The notes under the pieces: model-generated
The model's database searches: none
The model's input: the letters and a program-made list of their open reading frames with translations, nothing else
What the model was told of the DNA's origin: nothing
Assembly (NCBI GenBank): GCA_033675265.1
Contig: JAUJYZ010001026.1
Span: 1 to 64,000 of the forward strand
Length of the DNA: 64,000 nucleotides
Reading direction: 5' to 3'
Source of the DNA: Actinostola sp. cb2023
Taxonomy: Eukaryota; Cnidaria; Anthozoa; Actiniaria; Actinostolidae
Shown here: in pieces, positions 46,124 through 62,984 of the stretch
How the letters are laid out: the number at the start of each line of letters is the position of its first letter
Position numbering within the stretch: position 1 is the stretch's first letter
Made by a program: the position numbers and the translations under genes

Positions 46124-46636
46124 TATCAAACAGCTCCTCTTGACCAATCAGTGCGCGCATATATACAAGTCTATATTTGGTCCGCTTATTTTATTGCGGT
46201 TATACCCAATATACCCCAATGAATCACTCAACCACAACACCAACTTATGAATCGTTAAACTATTTATTTTATACACTAATATTGGGTCCACCTGGTTTTG
46301 TTTCTGCGGCCCAAAGGGAGGAGAATCCGAGAGAAAACTGGGTGGAGATTTATGGGACGCATTGATACAAGCATTTTATCATTTCTGTTGCACTTGGCGA
46401 AAAGGGAGGCGACTTCACCCCCCCCCCCCCTCGTCCTCCTATTCAGCTTTGCTCCACCTGCCTATTATCTCTCCTCTCTATATATCACTTTCTGTCCTCG
46501 TAACCTTTCTCATTCAGATCTGCATGATGTACCAGTTCAATCACCCATGCATCCACCAGAAGCTCACCTCCCGATGCTTTCACAAAACCAGGGACGATAG
46601 ACTATTTGTACTATCGAAGGGAGTAATCTCCAGTCA

Positions 46637-50933
<4,297 letters not shown>

Positions 50934-50940
50934 TTGGATT

Positions 50941-52462
50941 CTGAAACAAAATAAACCCTTTTACAAACGACGATTTAGCAATAACATAGATAAATGAATT
51001 GTGTTTTTTTTTTCAATTTCTTTGTACGACAGACACGACTCCATGTTTTTCTGAAAAGTTTTGATGACGTTCTTAGATCTTCATGTGCTTATCAGGGCAT
51101 TCCGAAGCAGCATTGACGTTTGTCTGGAGCGAGAAAAATCGAAAATTCCGCGCGAATTGAAAACCTAATCACGACATATACTCTCCTTTAAATTTCTAAA
51201 TGAAGTTCGTACCAGTAAGATTTACACTACATGACATACTGAAAGAAGTATGGCTTGGAAATGCCTCAATGAAGACAACAATATAGGGTCAGCACTATAA
51301 ATAGGTGAACATCGACTACAATAACGAAGACATTTCACTGAAAATACATCACTTCTAGCGATAGTTAAAGAAGTACAAGATGTCCTTTACCGTAACTTAA
51401 TCAACTCAAGCTTTGTCGACATGTTGACCATTGGACTTCTGTGATGCACAACTATCGAGTGATTTCAGTTAAGCGTTCACTGAGCAGAATAATTGACCTC
51501 TGGCAGAATTCCTTGGGGCTTTCGAGGGATGATAAGTTCCCCAAGAACACGATACAAAAGTGAAGTTAACTGACAGTATTTGTAAAGAAAGATGGATGTA
51601 GATTACGACCACACGATACTTCACCAGTCGTGTTCAAACCAGCTACTTCGTTGAGTTTTTAACGAGCCAATCTGACAGTTGATTTGAACGGTTCAGTGGC
51701 TATTGCTCGAGGGGAGTGTAATTTATTCTCTCATCTTATTTGAAGCCCGTGGTAAACAACCGCCAATACCTAGCACCCCTCCTTCAGAGAGACGCATATT
51801 TTTTGTACATCCGTTGAGAAACTTGTAAAGAAAAACCAGCGTACTTTGTATACACAGCACTTAGGATACATTTTGAGTGTGGGTGTCCAAAAGCCCATAC
51901 ATTTCGATTTATTTTTTATTTTTTTAATTCATTCGTCACAAGAATAATGACAGAAAACGTTTGAATATAGGTAAAACACGGTTGCAACACTAACGGATTT
52001 GACTCTCAACGTTGTAATTCGAAAAGTTATATTTTGCCTGGGATCAAGGCGTCTCAAACGGCTTTGAATTTTAGTTTAAATTGGTCTCCACTACAAGTCT
52101 TATATTTTTTATACTTATATTCAGTTTAAGTGAAAAGTCTACAAAAAGACGTCAAATAGCAGTATATAGTTATTATTAGTCTCGGTATTTGTAGAATATG
52201 GCATGCGCTTGGTACTCTATTACTCGTCCCACATTCGAACAACATTGTACGGCAGTCGTTATGTCCACCATTCCTATCCTAACAGTTTTTCATGATTTAT
52301 TTATATCGTTGTCAACTGTTCGAGTATCTTTCCTTGTATTATTTCCCAAAAAAACTAATTGCAATAACTGGTAGAATCGGTTGATAATTCCTGGAGAAAT
52401 TCCAAGTTAAAGTTTGCTAATAAACATCACATTTTCAGACCTTCACGGTTAGTGCTCTTGAA
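50941..52462. other. Upstream region of PRDM-C, no recognised gene
   Basis: Should contain the non-coding first exon and promoter of PRDM-C. A TTCCGCGCGAA motif near 51149 is a weak E2F-like match. No convincing open frames. Confidence 0.5.
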
Positions 52463-52488
52463 TAGAGCAGATTTTGAAATCTGCTCTA
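52463..52488. mobile_element. Collapsed TA-flanked MITE, family 1 copy 3
   Basis: A 26-bp palindrome whose arms TAGAGCAGATTT and AAATCTGCTCTA are the family 1 ends joined almost directly. It is either a deletion derivative or a remnant. Confidence 0.65.
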
Positions 52489-52672
52489 CGGCACTGATAT
52501 AACATGTTTCAGGTCGTCTGGCAATTCAGTTTGTTTTGTCTATAATGATAATTACAAAGCTGCATACTTCATTTGGGTATTAATTAATTTAGTTACTATT
52601 CGTAGAATTCACTCGTTTGAGTTATTTTGTATTTTATTTTTATGTCTCAACTAAGTTTTCATGATAAACATT

Positions 52673-55040
52673 CAAATTTGATTTTATCGACTTTATAACT
52701 TTCCTGAGAAGTCAAATTTGTTTGGTATGGGAAGAAAACAAGACTGACAAGCACTTGATGTATGATATTCTGTGGCGGATTTAGGGGGGGGGGTTCATTG
52801 GGTGCCCGTGCACCCCCCTTGCTGCCCAGGAACAATTCAATAATACGATTTTTTTTTAAATACAAAAAATCGGTGCGCGTAACATTTCCTTCTGGAGTGA
52901 ACCCCCCACCTCAAAATCCTAGATCCGCCCCAGATATTGCGACTGACTTGAACTAGTTTCCTGAGAAGTCAAAATTGTTTGGTTGGGGAAGAAAACAAGA
53001 CTGACAAGCACTTGATGTATGGTATTGCAACTGACTTTGTAACTTTCCTGTGAAGTCAAATTTGGTTGGTTGGTTGGGGAAGAAAACAAGACTGACAAGC
53101 ACTTGATGTATGGTATTGCAACTGACTTTGTAACTTTCCTGTGAAGTCAAATTTGTTTGGTTGGGGAAGAAAACAAGACTGACAAGCACTTGATGTATGG
53201 TATTGCAACTGACTTTGTAACTTTCCTGAGAAGTCAAATTTGTTTGGTTGGGGAAGAAAACAAGACTGACAAGCACTTGATGTATGGTATTGCAACTAAC
53301 TTTGTAACTTTCCTGTGAAGTCAAATTTGGTTGGTTGGTTGGGGAAGAAAACAAGACTGACAAGCACTTGATGTATGGTATTGCAACTGACTTTGTAACT
53401 TTCCTGAGAAGTCAAATTTGTTTGGTTGGGGAAGAAAACAAGACTGACAAGCACTTGATGTATGGTATTGCAACTAACTTTGTAACTTTCCTGTGAAGTC
53501 AAATTTGGTTGGTTGGTTGGGGAAGAAAACAAGACTGACAAGCACTTGATGTATGGTATTGCAACTGACTTTGTAACTTTCCTGTGAAGTCAAATTTGGT
53601 TGGTTGGAGAAGAAAACAAGACTGACAAGCACTTGATGTATGGTATTGCAACTGACTTTGTAACTTTCCTGTGAAGTCAAATTTGGTTGGTTGGTTGGGG
53701 AAGAAAACAAGACTGACAAGCACTTGATGTATGGTATTGCAACTGACTTTGTAACTTTCCTGAGAAGTCAAATTTGTTTGGTTGGGGAAGAAAACAAGAC
53801 TGACAAGCACTTGATGTATGGTATTGCAACTGACTTTGTAACTTCCTGAGAAGTCAAAATTGTTTGGTTGGGGAAGAAAACAAGACTGACAAGCACTTGA
53901 TGTATGGTATTGCAACTGACTTTGTAACTTTCCTGTGAAGTCAAATTTGGTTGGTTGGTTGGGGAAGAAAACAAGACTGACAAGCACTTGATGTGTGGTA
54001 TTGCAACTGGCTTTGTAACTTCCTGAGAAGTCAAATTTGGTTGGTTGGAGAAGAAAACAAGACTGACAAGCACTTGATGTATGGTATTGCAACTGACTTT
54101 GTAACTTTCCTGTGAAGTCAAATTTGGTTGGTTGGTTGGGGAAGAAAACAAGACTGACAAGCACTTGATGTATGGTATTGCAACTGACTTTGTAACTTTC
54201 CTGTGAAGTCAAATTTGGTTGGTTGGAGAAGAAAACAAGACTGACAAGCACTTGATGTATGGTATTGCAACTGACTTTGTAACTTTCCTGTGAAGTCAAA
54301 TTTGGTTGGGGAAGAAAACAAGACTGACAAGCACTTGATGTATGGTATTGCAACTGACTTTGTAACTTTCCTGAGAAGTCAAATTTGTTTGGTTGGGGAA
54401 GAAAACAAGACTGACAAGCACTTGATGTATGGTATTGCAACTGACTTTGTAACTTCCTGAGAAGTCAAAATTGTTTGGTTGGGGAAGAAAACAAGACTGA
54501 CAAGCACTTGATGTATGGTATTGCAACTGACTTTGTAACTTCCTGAGAAGTCAAAATTGTTTGGTTGGGGAAGAAAACAAGACGACTGACAAGCACTTGA
54601 TGTATGGTATTGCAACTGACTTTGTAACTTCCTGAGAAGTCAAATTTGTTTGGTTGGGGAAGAAAACAAGACTGACAAGCACTTGATGTATGGTATTGCA
54701 ACTGACTTTGTAACTTCCTGAGAAGTCAAAATTGTTTGGTTGGGGAAGAAAACAAGACTGACAAGCACTTGATGTATGGTATTGCAACTGACTTTGTAAC
54801 TTCCTGAGAAGTCAAAATTGTTTGGTTGGGGGAAGAAAACAAGACTGACAAGCACTTGATGTATGGTATTGCAACTGACTTTGTAACTTCCTGAGAAGTC
54901 AAAATTGTTTGGTTGAGGAAGAAAACAAGACTGACAAGCACTTGATGTATGGTATTGCAACTGACTTTGTAACTTCCTGAGAAGTCAAAATTGTTTGGTT
55001 GGGGAAGAAAACAAGATTGACAAGCACTTGATGTATGGTA
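52673..55040. repeat. ~88-bp minisatellite upstream of PRDM-C
   Basis: About 26 copies of a unit with GAAGAAAACAAGACTGACAA, GCACTTGATGTATGGTATTG and CAACTGACTTTGTAACTT. Lengths vary through TGGTTGG repeats and CTTTCCTG/CTTCCTG forms. Minus-strand frames (CQSCFLPQP...) are artefacts. Confidence 0.97.
52770..52932. mobile_element. 163-bp element with CTG(G/T)GGCGGAT ends inside the 88-bp minisatellite
   Basis: Ends CTGTGGCGGATTTAGG and CCTAGATCCGCCCCAG. It is flanked by GATATT at 52764-52769 and 52933-52938 within a repeat unit, so the insertion point is sharp. Same family as 58472-58627. Confidence 0.82.
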
Positions 55041-55045
55041 TCACG

Positions 55046-56927
55046 GCTGAGTTCACCGACATAAGTTAATCCGAGTTACCGTGGGATATCTCTCTTTGTA
55101 AGCACTGAGTCGTTTACGGCGATCCAAGATACTTGTGAATTCATAAGTATCTAAAGTTTGTAAGTTATAAGGTAATTTGTCGCTTGGCAATAGTTAGCAA
55201 AGTTGTTCTAAAGTTTGCTAATTACGGAGTTGTTATGGTAGAAAAATAATGAATCCATTACATATTGTTGTGATGTGGCCATAGCGAGGCGTGTGTGGGT
55301 GTTGTTATGCTCATTCTCTTTGTGATCCAAAGCAAATGTTGGAGAACTTTTCTGAGATTCGATGTTAAGTTTCCTCTTTTCGTGGATTTGTTATTTAGAT
55401 GAGGTGAATGGTAATTAATGATGGCATTCGTTCCCTACCTTGTGTGAGTCCTCCAATCCTTCTTTACCGGCACAAACATCCAAAACTACCACAAGTTGCC
55501 CACATCTGCCTGTAAGACCACTTTTTCGTTTTATTTACAGTCTGAACCATCTGAGGTTCTAGATTGCCTGAGCTAACCAAACCATCAGTGCAGATAGTCC
55601 AACTTTGGTGCTCATTTCTGTGGATATTATAATTTGAATACATGGTCATTGTTTGTGACGGGAAAGTATCGTTTTATTGGCTGAGGAACGCTAATTAAGT
55701 CCATTTGTTGATCAAGTTGAGTTGCTATACATAATAGAACAATGTCGTTAGGATTAAATGGCTTGAACCTTGACGAAGTAATGATTCTACACTGTATACC
55801 AATGTGCACGGGAGGCGATACCATAGTTTAGATTTCATAATTTCTTCGTTCACTAAAGAGGAATAGCTGCACTGTTAAACTTAATAGCATTTTTGCCTGA
55901 TCTTTTTGGGAAGGGTGATGCAGGGAATTTTGTCATTAACTCCGAAAACATCTCAAACAATGAACTTAATCTTTTATTCTTTCCTGTAAGAGGATTTTCA
56001 GTAAAATTGGGCCGAATTTCTCTCTTGGAAAAACAAGATTTCATATTTGAACACTGCTTCTTCTGGTACGTTCAATGCCTGTGTATTACGTACAACTTAT
56101 AACTTTCGTGTGTTTCGCGTAGTGGCATTAACGGATATTATGGTCTGCAGACTTCGGTCTTGGCGATTGCTTTTGTGTAGAACAACAAAACCTGCCGCTA
56201 AGCTTTTTTTATCCAAATCTCCTGCATAGCAAAGGAAGTATCTAAAGACTGTCAAAATACAAAATTCAAAGAACAAAACTTGACTTGCGGTGTTCTATGG
56301 AAAACATTATTGGAAGAAAGATTTCCCCCCGTGGAGTTTTTTCTCTGCTTATAACCAATGGAGCATAGAGTAGTTAGATTTAGTCATGATTCAGTTAACA
56401 AACATGGATTCCCTAGGCCATAATTTGTAGATTTTGGGGAGTTTTGAGAATGCGAAATACGATGGAGGAAATTTGAGGAAATTTGTGTGGATGAACACCC
56501 TTAGCCATGTAAGACAACTAGACGGTGTGAATTCACCAAATCGCATCTAGGCAAAGCCTGAGTGCTTTCGCCGATTTCTCCGTCATCCTTCTTATCAATG
56601 GCACTCCGCAATATAGCACATCTGTATGAGTTAATTTATATTGATCACAAACCTATCGTGGAGTATTCATATCAACGAACTTTCCAAGAAGAGAGTATCG
56701 AAATAAGCGCAGCAGACATTTGTTCCTTTTGATGCCTTGCAGTGCGTTTCACCGCTATTTAAAAAAATACTGTAGCGTTGTTTGAGGAAACCGTCACAAA
56801 ACTTTATCTAACAGACGACAGAAACTCCATAATCGCGCAGCTCGTATTAATAGCTATTCTATTTTATTCTTACTGAAGAGTTGTCGCTTGTGCTTCAGTT
56901 AAGCCGACTAACTCAGTCAAGGATGGA
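55046..56927. other. Intergenic, nothing recognised
   Basis: No gene, RNA or clear repeat could be supported. Open frames are short and lack domain similarity. Confidence 0.5.
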
Positions 56928-56931
56928 TTAA

Positions 56932-57609
56932 GGTGACTCCGTTATCATTCTCGGCGCACTCGTCTATGACAAACTTTGGGTCATAACTTCCTCTGCTTTT
57001 ATGCAATTGCCATAAAACATTGGCAACTATTAGAGCTTTCATTCACCTATAATACAATATAATTCGATTGCACTGCAGAACATTAAAAAAAATAATATTA
57101 GAACTTAAGTAAACTCAATATTTTGGATAAAATTGGATATTGCGAAAAATCTGTCCGTTTTTTTTGGATGAAAGTTTTGGAATCACTTTATATTGACATA
57201 ATTCATAACCTGACCAAGTTTTAGCAAAATCGCTGGAGCGAAAGCAATCGTTGAGCTAATTTCCGTGCTTAATTTTGGTTGTTTTCATGCGGCCGTGCTT
57301 TAGCTCCAACGATTTTGCTAAAACTTGCTCAGGTTATGAATTATGTCAATCTAAAGTGATTGCAAAACTTTCATCCAAAAAAAACGGACAGATTTTTCGC
57401 AATATCCAATTTTATCCAAAACATTGACTTTACTCAAGTTCTAATATTTTTTTTTTAATGTTCTGCAGTGCAATCGAATTATATTGTATCATAGATGAAT
57501 GAAAGCTCTAATAGTTGCCAATGTTTTATGGCAATTGCATAAAAGCAGAGGAAGTTATGACCCAAAGTTTGTCATAGATGAGTGCGCCGAGAATGATAAC
57601 TTAGTCACC
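56932..57609. mobile_element. 678-bp near-perfect palindrome flanked by TTAA
   Basis: Left arm (about 56932-57255) and right arm (about 57287-57609) are reverse complements over about 320 bp with few mismatches and a ~30-bp loop. Ends are GGTGACTCCGTTATCATTC and GAATGATAACTTAGTCACC. TTAA abuts both ends (56928-56931 and 57610-57613). It is a fold-back element with a piggyBac/Kolobok-type target. A transcript would form a long double-stranded RNA. Confidence 0.88.
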
Positions 57610-57691
57610 TTAACTGTCAACTCCTCTATCGCAGAAATAATACAAGTTTTTGTTCGGTTATAGGCATGAATAGCGCTTGCTACAAATGTAC

Positions 57692-57812
57692 ATAGAGTCG
57701 TTTTCGTTGGAATTCTTTGAGTGGGAAACTTACCGTACGGAGTTATGGTCACGGTACGGATTCGAAGACATCTATTCAACCAATCACAGCGCGCAAAATC
57801 ATTGTTCAACCA
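57692..57812. repeat. Dispersed repeat, copy 1 (CCAATCACAGCGCG type)
   Basis: Shares ATAGAGTCGTTTTCGT, TACGGATTCGAAGACATC and TATTCAACCAATCACAGCGC with 58321-58652. Confidence 0.7.
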
Positions 57813-57964
57813 ATATGCTTCGGCACGTTGGCGTTGTTGACATTTCAGACATTCCAGAACTTACCTTGTTTATAATCTTTTATGTCCCTTCTACAGAGTG
57901 GCTCTTCCTGAGACGTCACTTTTTACTACATTCTGATATTCTATACACCCAACACTCATCTCAC

Positions 57965-58145
57965 TAGTTAGTTTTCACTGTGGGAGGAAAACCGGAGTAC
58001 CCGGAGAAAACTGAACCCTCGAAGCAGGGAGCCGGAACGAACTAAGAAACTCAACTCACACGAAGCGCCCGGTCAGCGAATTGAACCAGGCAACACAGCG
58101 GTGAGAGGAGAGTCAGCTCTAATCACTCCACCACTATGGCTTCCC
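57965..58145 (-). mobile_element. tRNA-type SINE candidate
   Basis: On the minus strand, TAGTGGTGGAGTG (58136-58124) fits a pol III A box and GGTTCAATTC (58087-58078) a B box about 36 bases on. These are followed by a block with CTCCGGGTACTCCGG and TTTTCCTCCCACAGTG that resembles a conserved core found in repeats of many marine animals. No tRNA fold is claimed. Confidence 0.6.
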
Positions 58146-58253
58146 ACATTGCGTCGATTTTGATCAAGGGGGCAGTACGTATTTAACAGGGGAAAAAAAC
58201 TAAAAATAGTACAGTTCTTAGTACTTTTTGGTATCTTTTTTGCTGCTTTGCTA

Positions 58254-58278
58254 GGGGGGGGGGGGGGGGGGGGGGGGG
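58254..58278. repeat. 25-bp poly-G run
   Basis: Uninterrupted run of 25 G, followed by CAACTGCCCCCCTGCCCC. It is likely an expanded end of a GC-rich element and prone to length error in sequencing. Confidence 0.9.
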
Positions 58279-58320
58279 CAACTGCCCCCCTGCCCCTGTG
58301 CTATGTACTGCCCTGGCTTG

Positions 58321-58652
58321 AGAGTTCGTATGAGTGGTAAAACCTACAGCACGGAATTACGGTACGGAATCGAAGACATCTATTCAACCAATCACAGCGC
58401 GTAAAATCATTGCTCAACCAATCAGAATGCTTGGATACTGTCACGAACTGAACCGTAACTACTTCCCACTCCAGGGGCGGATCTAGGGGAGGAGTGAGCA
58501 CCCCCCTAGATGAGCTGATATCTACTGTGTTATTGGTGCTTGTGTACGTCCTGATCATAAATGGTGCACCCCCTCCTAAAAGATGGTACACCCCCTCCTA
58601 CGAAAAAGAATCCAGGATCCGCCCCTGCACTCATACGAAAACGACTCTATAT
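58321..58652. mobile_element. Dispersed repeat, copy 2, split by a nested insertion
   Basis: Left end GTTCGTATGAGTGG and right end CACTCATACGAAAACGACTC are inverted. The interior matches 57692-57812. The element at 58472-58627 sits inside it, so it is the older of the two. Confidence 0.7.
58472..58627. mobile_element. 156-bp element with CAGGGGCGGATC ends, nested
   Basis: Ends CAGGGGCGGATCTAGG and CCAGGATCCGCCCCTG. It is flanked by CACTC on both sides (58467-58471 and 58628-58632). Same family as 52770-52932. Confidence 0.82.
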
Positions 58653-59128
58653 AGGGGAGTATCCCCATCCCCGGGGGCTTGTCTAACGTACCTTCTTTTT
58701 CTTCTCCCTCCTCCCACCAAAAGTTGCTGTTGTCTTGTTCTTCTTGAAATATCACTGAAGGGTGCGTTCGATCGAGCTTATTGCGAAATAGGAATAAACT
58801 GGTGTGGGTGGAATAGCTATTACGGAATAATCCAGAAAAGTCTATGGAGCATGGCTGCTTAATTCTAGATTCATGAGTCATCGCTGATTGCGTATGTTCA
58901 ATTGTTTATTTTGTTTGGTAAACTAACAGGGCCAGTCTTATTAGAACAACCACTAGTTATTATTTGTATTTGATCTATTTACATGGAATGCATAATATTC
59001 ACTGTGCAGGGATTAGTTGTACGTGTGAACGTGAGTTTCTTGAACCCGGCCACACTTCAAAGTTATTTTAACTTCGTGAAAGATATTATTGTCTATTATT
59101 GTTTGAAAATGTTCTTTGATTGATACTT

Positions 59129-60220
59129 CTAAATTGCGACGCAATCTCCAGGAATCCTTTCATGTTTGCTAAGTTGCGATCCTTGAGAAAAGATCTTGCC
59201 GCATTTTTCACATCTGAATGGCTTCTCGCCAGTATGTATGCGAATGTGGTTATTGAGCGTTGTGGCACCTGAGAACGCTCGAGAGCAGTAACCGCACTTA
59301 AATGGCTTCTTCCCCTGGTGAACGACAGCATGCGCGCGCATCACCCCTGCAGAACAAAAGCTCCTGTCGCAGTGGCCGCACTTGTACGGTCGGAAAGGAA
59401 CTTGAGAACACACGTGGATCTGCAACATGGTACGCTGGGCGAATGATTTCTTGCACTGGCCACATCGCCAAACACTAATTTCATTGGCCTCAGTTTTGGT
59501 TGGACTTTCCGCTGACCCACTCTCTAAGGAACAATCGCTGTCACTAGAGTTTGGAGTGGACGGGCTCTTGGGGCTTGGAACTGTGGGAGTGGTTGGCGAT
59601 TGCCTGTCACTTTCAGCATGTGTGGGTCTTGTGAAGTTACCATTCTCTATCTTCAGGGAAAAACCAGTCGATACACGAGGAAGTGGCCTGTCTGGAATTG
59701 GTTGTGTGACGTCAATGCGGGGGCGGGCAATTTCTGCTTGGCTTATGAGTTTTGTTGGAGATGGGAGCAAAGCACCGATCCTTGTGAACGTTGTTTCCAT
59801 TTGAATGGCGTCACCATTTGCTGCAGAAGTGTTGTCTCTCTGTTCGCTGACTGCCTTGGCTGAGGGCAAAGATGGAAGGATGTCTGGATATTCTCCTTTA
59901 AAACAAACGAAGATTGGGATAAGAATTGAATTTTAATTTGAAGAACGAAAAACAAATAAATAACACACACCTTCCTTGCCCTTCAGTTCATCTTTTCCAG
60001 GTATTCCAGAATATTGCCTATACTGTTTATCATACCAAACCAGCAATTCCTGGCCAGGGCGAATGGTTTTGTATGCGCGGTAATAAATCTTGTCCTGATA
60101 CTGAAAGGCCCACAGGTTTTGCTCTTCTTGGTGCCGTGCACGTCGAATAAACCTCATCCAACTAGACTTGTTCTCGTCGCTTGCATCGATGTAGCCATAG
60201 AGCTTTCTATCCTTGAAAAT
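59129..60220 (-). CDS. PRDM-D: PR/SET-domain zinc finger gene, 5' part not found
   Basis: On the minus strand, exons 60220-59971 (250 nt) and 59895-59129 (767 nt) join at a GT-AG intron (GGAAG|GTGTGT and TTTTAAAG) in phase 1. They encode 338 residues to the stop. The first encodes the second half of the PR domain: [46 protein letters not shown] and ELLVWYDKQY. The second has a Ser/Thr/Pro-rich linker and four fingers: CGQCKKSF...HVC, CGHCDRSF, CGYCSRAF (GATTLNNH) and CEKCGKIF...HERIPGDC. The acceptor before IFKD matches the split point of the paralogs, so the preceding exon (GPYEG...MWE) is expected. No such sequence was seen on the minus strand up to 64000, so it lies beyond the window or is lost. 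A minus-strand AATAAA lies at about 58912-58907. Confidence 0.83.
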
Positions 60221-60299
60221 CTGAGAAGGAATAGTCAGTGAATTAATTAGACTTGTTGGATGAAGACGTTTGCGGGTTATCTTATTGCAAACATTAATT

Positions 60300-60745
60300 T
60301 GGCAGACTTTTTTTATTACAGTACAAATTTTCAAAAAAAAACTTTAGAGTACAATTTTTCAAAAAAAAAATAGAAACATTTTTTTAAATTACAGTACAAT
60401 TTTTCCAACATAAAAATTTATTTGGCAGACCTTTTTTTTATTATAGTACAATTTTTCAAAAAAAAATTAGAAGAAGCATTTTTTTTTAAATTACAGTACA
60501 ATTTTTCCAACATAAAAATTTATTTGGCAGACTTTTTTTTATTATAGTACAATTTTTCAAAAAAAATTTAGAAGCATTTTTTTTAAATTACAGTACAATT
60601 TTTCCAACATAAAAATTTATTTGGCAGACTTTTTTTTATTATAGTACAATTTTTCAAAACAAAAATAGAAACATTTTTTAAAATTACAGTACAATTTTTC
60701 CAACATAAAAATTTATTTGGCAGATTTTTTTTTATTAGAGTAATT
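60300..60745. repeat. ~100-120-bp AT-rich minisatellite in PRDM-D intron
   Basis: Five copies of a unit with TTACAGTACAATTTTTCC, AACATAAAAATTTATTTGGC and runs of T and A. It lies just upstream (on the gene's strand) of the PR-domain exon. Confidence 0.9.
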
Positions 60746-61404
60746 TTTTCAACAAAAAAAAAACTACAGTATGTGGTTCTAATTGTGAACACTTTTTGCA
60801 CTTGATGATATTTCTCGTCAACATATGGTACGATTATCCTGAACCTTTGCTATAAGTTAGCTCAACACTTCAGCTAACATGTGATTAAGTTTCGTTGTAT
60901 TTATTATTGAACTTTTCTAAATATATTTTATTATATCATGTCTGTTGGTGGTTCTAATGGTGAACAGGTGTTTGTAATTGTGAACACTTTTGGCTTGCTT
61001 TTTAATGGCTTAATACTGTGTATTATTCTCGATTTCTAGCCTTGCAATTCGATGTACAAGTTCCAAGTTGTCTTAAAACAATATTAATGTTCGTGTTATT
61101 TTGATACGAATGCTAGAAAAATGTTAAAACGAAGTGAAGTCAGACGGCAACGCTAAATTGCTGACGTGTTCGCATGTTCATTGATGCATGCCGTTCATCA
61201 CGTTCGTGTAATTGCTAACAACGCGATGGCGCAAATTTGTATCACAAACGCGGACTTCTTATACATATTTCCTTCTCAATATTTGCTATTGTACCAGTGC
61301 AGGTACATTAGCGGCAATTTTACTCTATATCTCAAGAACTACATATGTTATGAAGTGCCAAGTTATGCGTGAGCATATAGTCCAGTCAATCTACGGATTT
61401 TTTG

Positions 61405-61765
61405 GGGTCCAGATCAAACTAATTGCAATAGAATGTTTTTCACTGTTAAGATATCAAGAGAGGTGACCTAAGTAACATACTAAAAATCCCAAAAAATCCC
61501 TTTGGTGGAACATCTCGAAAATTGGAATTAAAGATATTGATGTTTTACCACAGGGTTCCCGCACCATGAAAAACCCAGCCAAGCTGTTGTTTGAGGTCAA
61601 ACAAATTGCAACAGAAATAATTTTACTTCCATATGATAGAGAGGAGTGACATATTGAAAATCCCACAAAATCCCATGGAAGAAACATCCCAAAATTTGAA
61701 TTAAATATTTTCATGCCACACCACAGGGTTCCCACATCATAAAAATGGAATATCCCACAAAATAT
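61405..61765. repeat. Diverged ~190-bp tandem duplication
   Basis: AAATCCCA.AAAATCCC, GGAA.AACATC.C.AAAATT and CCACAGGGTTCCC recur in order at about 61480-61570 and 61660-61740, both preceded by a TCAAAC.AATTGCA motif. 60780-61404 and 61766-62980 show no recognised gene. Confidence 0.65.
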
Positions 61766-62984
61766 ATTCTTTCGAAATGATTTTCGAAGTTTTTCAGAAT
61801 ACAAGTGTCTGAGAATGATAAAACTAGTTTGACAACTTTGATATTGGTCTTTTTGAGTAAAAAGAAACAGGAGTTTTAGGGGGGAGGGGTAGGAAATTAA
61901 CTGGTAAACTCTTATAAATAACCACAAATTGGCTTTTGAAATCATGTTTCTGGTCGTTTTATTCGAAATTTGAAATACTACTCATTTGGGGTAGTTCAGT
62001 GTTAGCATATATCAAATTTAGAACGCCGAATCATGCAAATTGGCATCTGCCCTCAGCTTGCACATTCATGGATTATTATTAAAATATCGCGCAATTGAAT
62101 GTCATCTTCAGCGATCAAGTCGGGCGCCAACGAGTTCAGGTAACTTTATACCCCTGCCACATTCCACATGCAGGAGAACAATCTAGTACATGTACATCTC
62201 AGGGTTCTGCATGCAATCGCATTTGACCTCATCTCCAAGGCCTGGACTTGGGTGCTGGTGGCGGGTTAGTTCTAATCGGAAGAAGCTTAATTTTCATTAG
62301 ACAGTTACCATTCCCACCCTGGACACTCGCACTGATGTTAGTTCTTGATTACCCTTCCACTACTGAACCTGATAGTACACCTTCTTGTTGTGGTACGCTG
62401 CCACTGATGATGTATGCAGGGAAGGATTTGTTTTGCTGTAAAAAGGATGACGGGCCTGCAGTAAACTAACCGCATTCTCAGTTTCAGGCTTTTCGGGGGG
62501 AGAGAAGGTGGAAAAGGGAATGAAGAGGCGCGGGAAGGAGAGAGGTAGGGCCTGATACTCAGGTTACATTCTGACAGAAGTGTGTGTACCTCAAGGAATC
62601 TAATCTATCTTCAGATGTTCCACCATAAAGAGAAACAAGTGCATTTTCTATCGCATTTATGGCATTCTTTTGTGTGGACTCGTAAAATCGGCAGCTTGTC
62701 AGAAAAAAAAAAACACACTGAAACTTCTTCAGAGCGCAGCTGATTTGCGTATTCCATGCACACATGATGTTGTCACACTGAGCACTGCATGCAAAATGTT
62801 TGTGCATACAGTTTCCGTTCCCAAGGCGCACTTTGCTTGCTTGATGTAAGGACACACCACATGATTAGCAATTTGTGCATCAAGTTAAGTGCGGTAACAC
62901 CGCAGAATGAGGAGATCCGTGACGTCACCAATCAGTGCTGTAGTCAGTCGTGCTACTTTTCCCAAGAACGCAGATCGAGAGCAC

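Noticed and set aside
53499..54440. 313-codon minus-strand frame with CQSCFLPQP repeats
   Set aside because: Satellite-derived; the frame jumps with unit-length variants and no splice or start context exists.
61454..61945. 163-codon minus-strand frame
   Set aside because: It spans the diverged tandem duplication at 61.4-61.76 kb and has no recognisable domain or splice sites.
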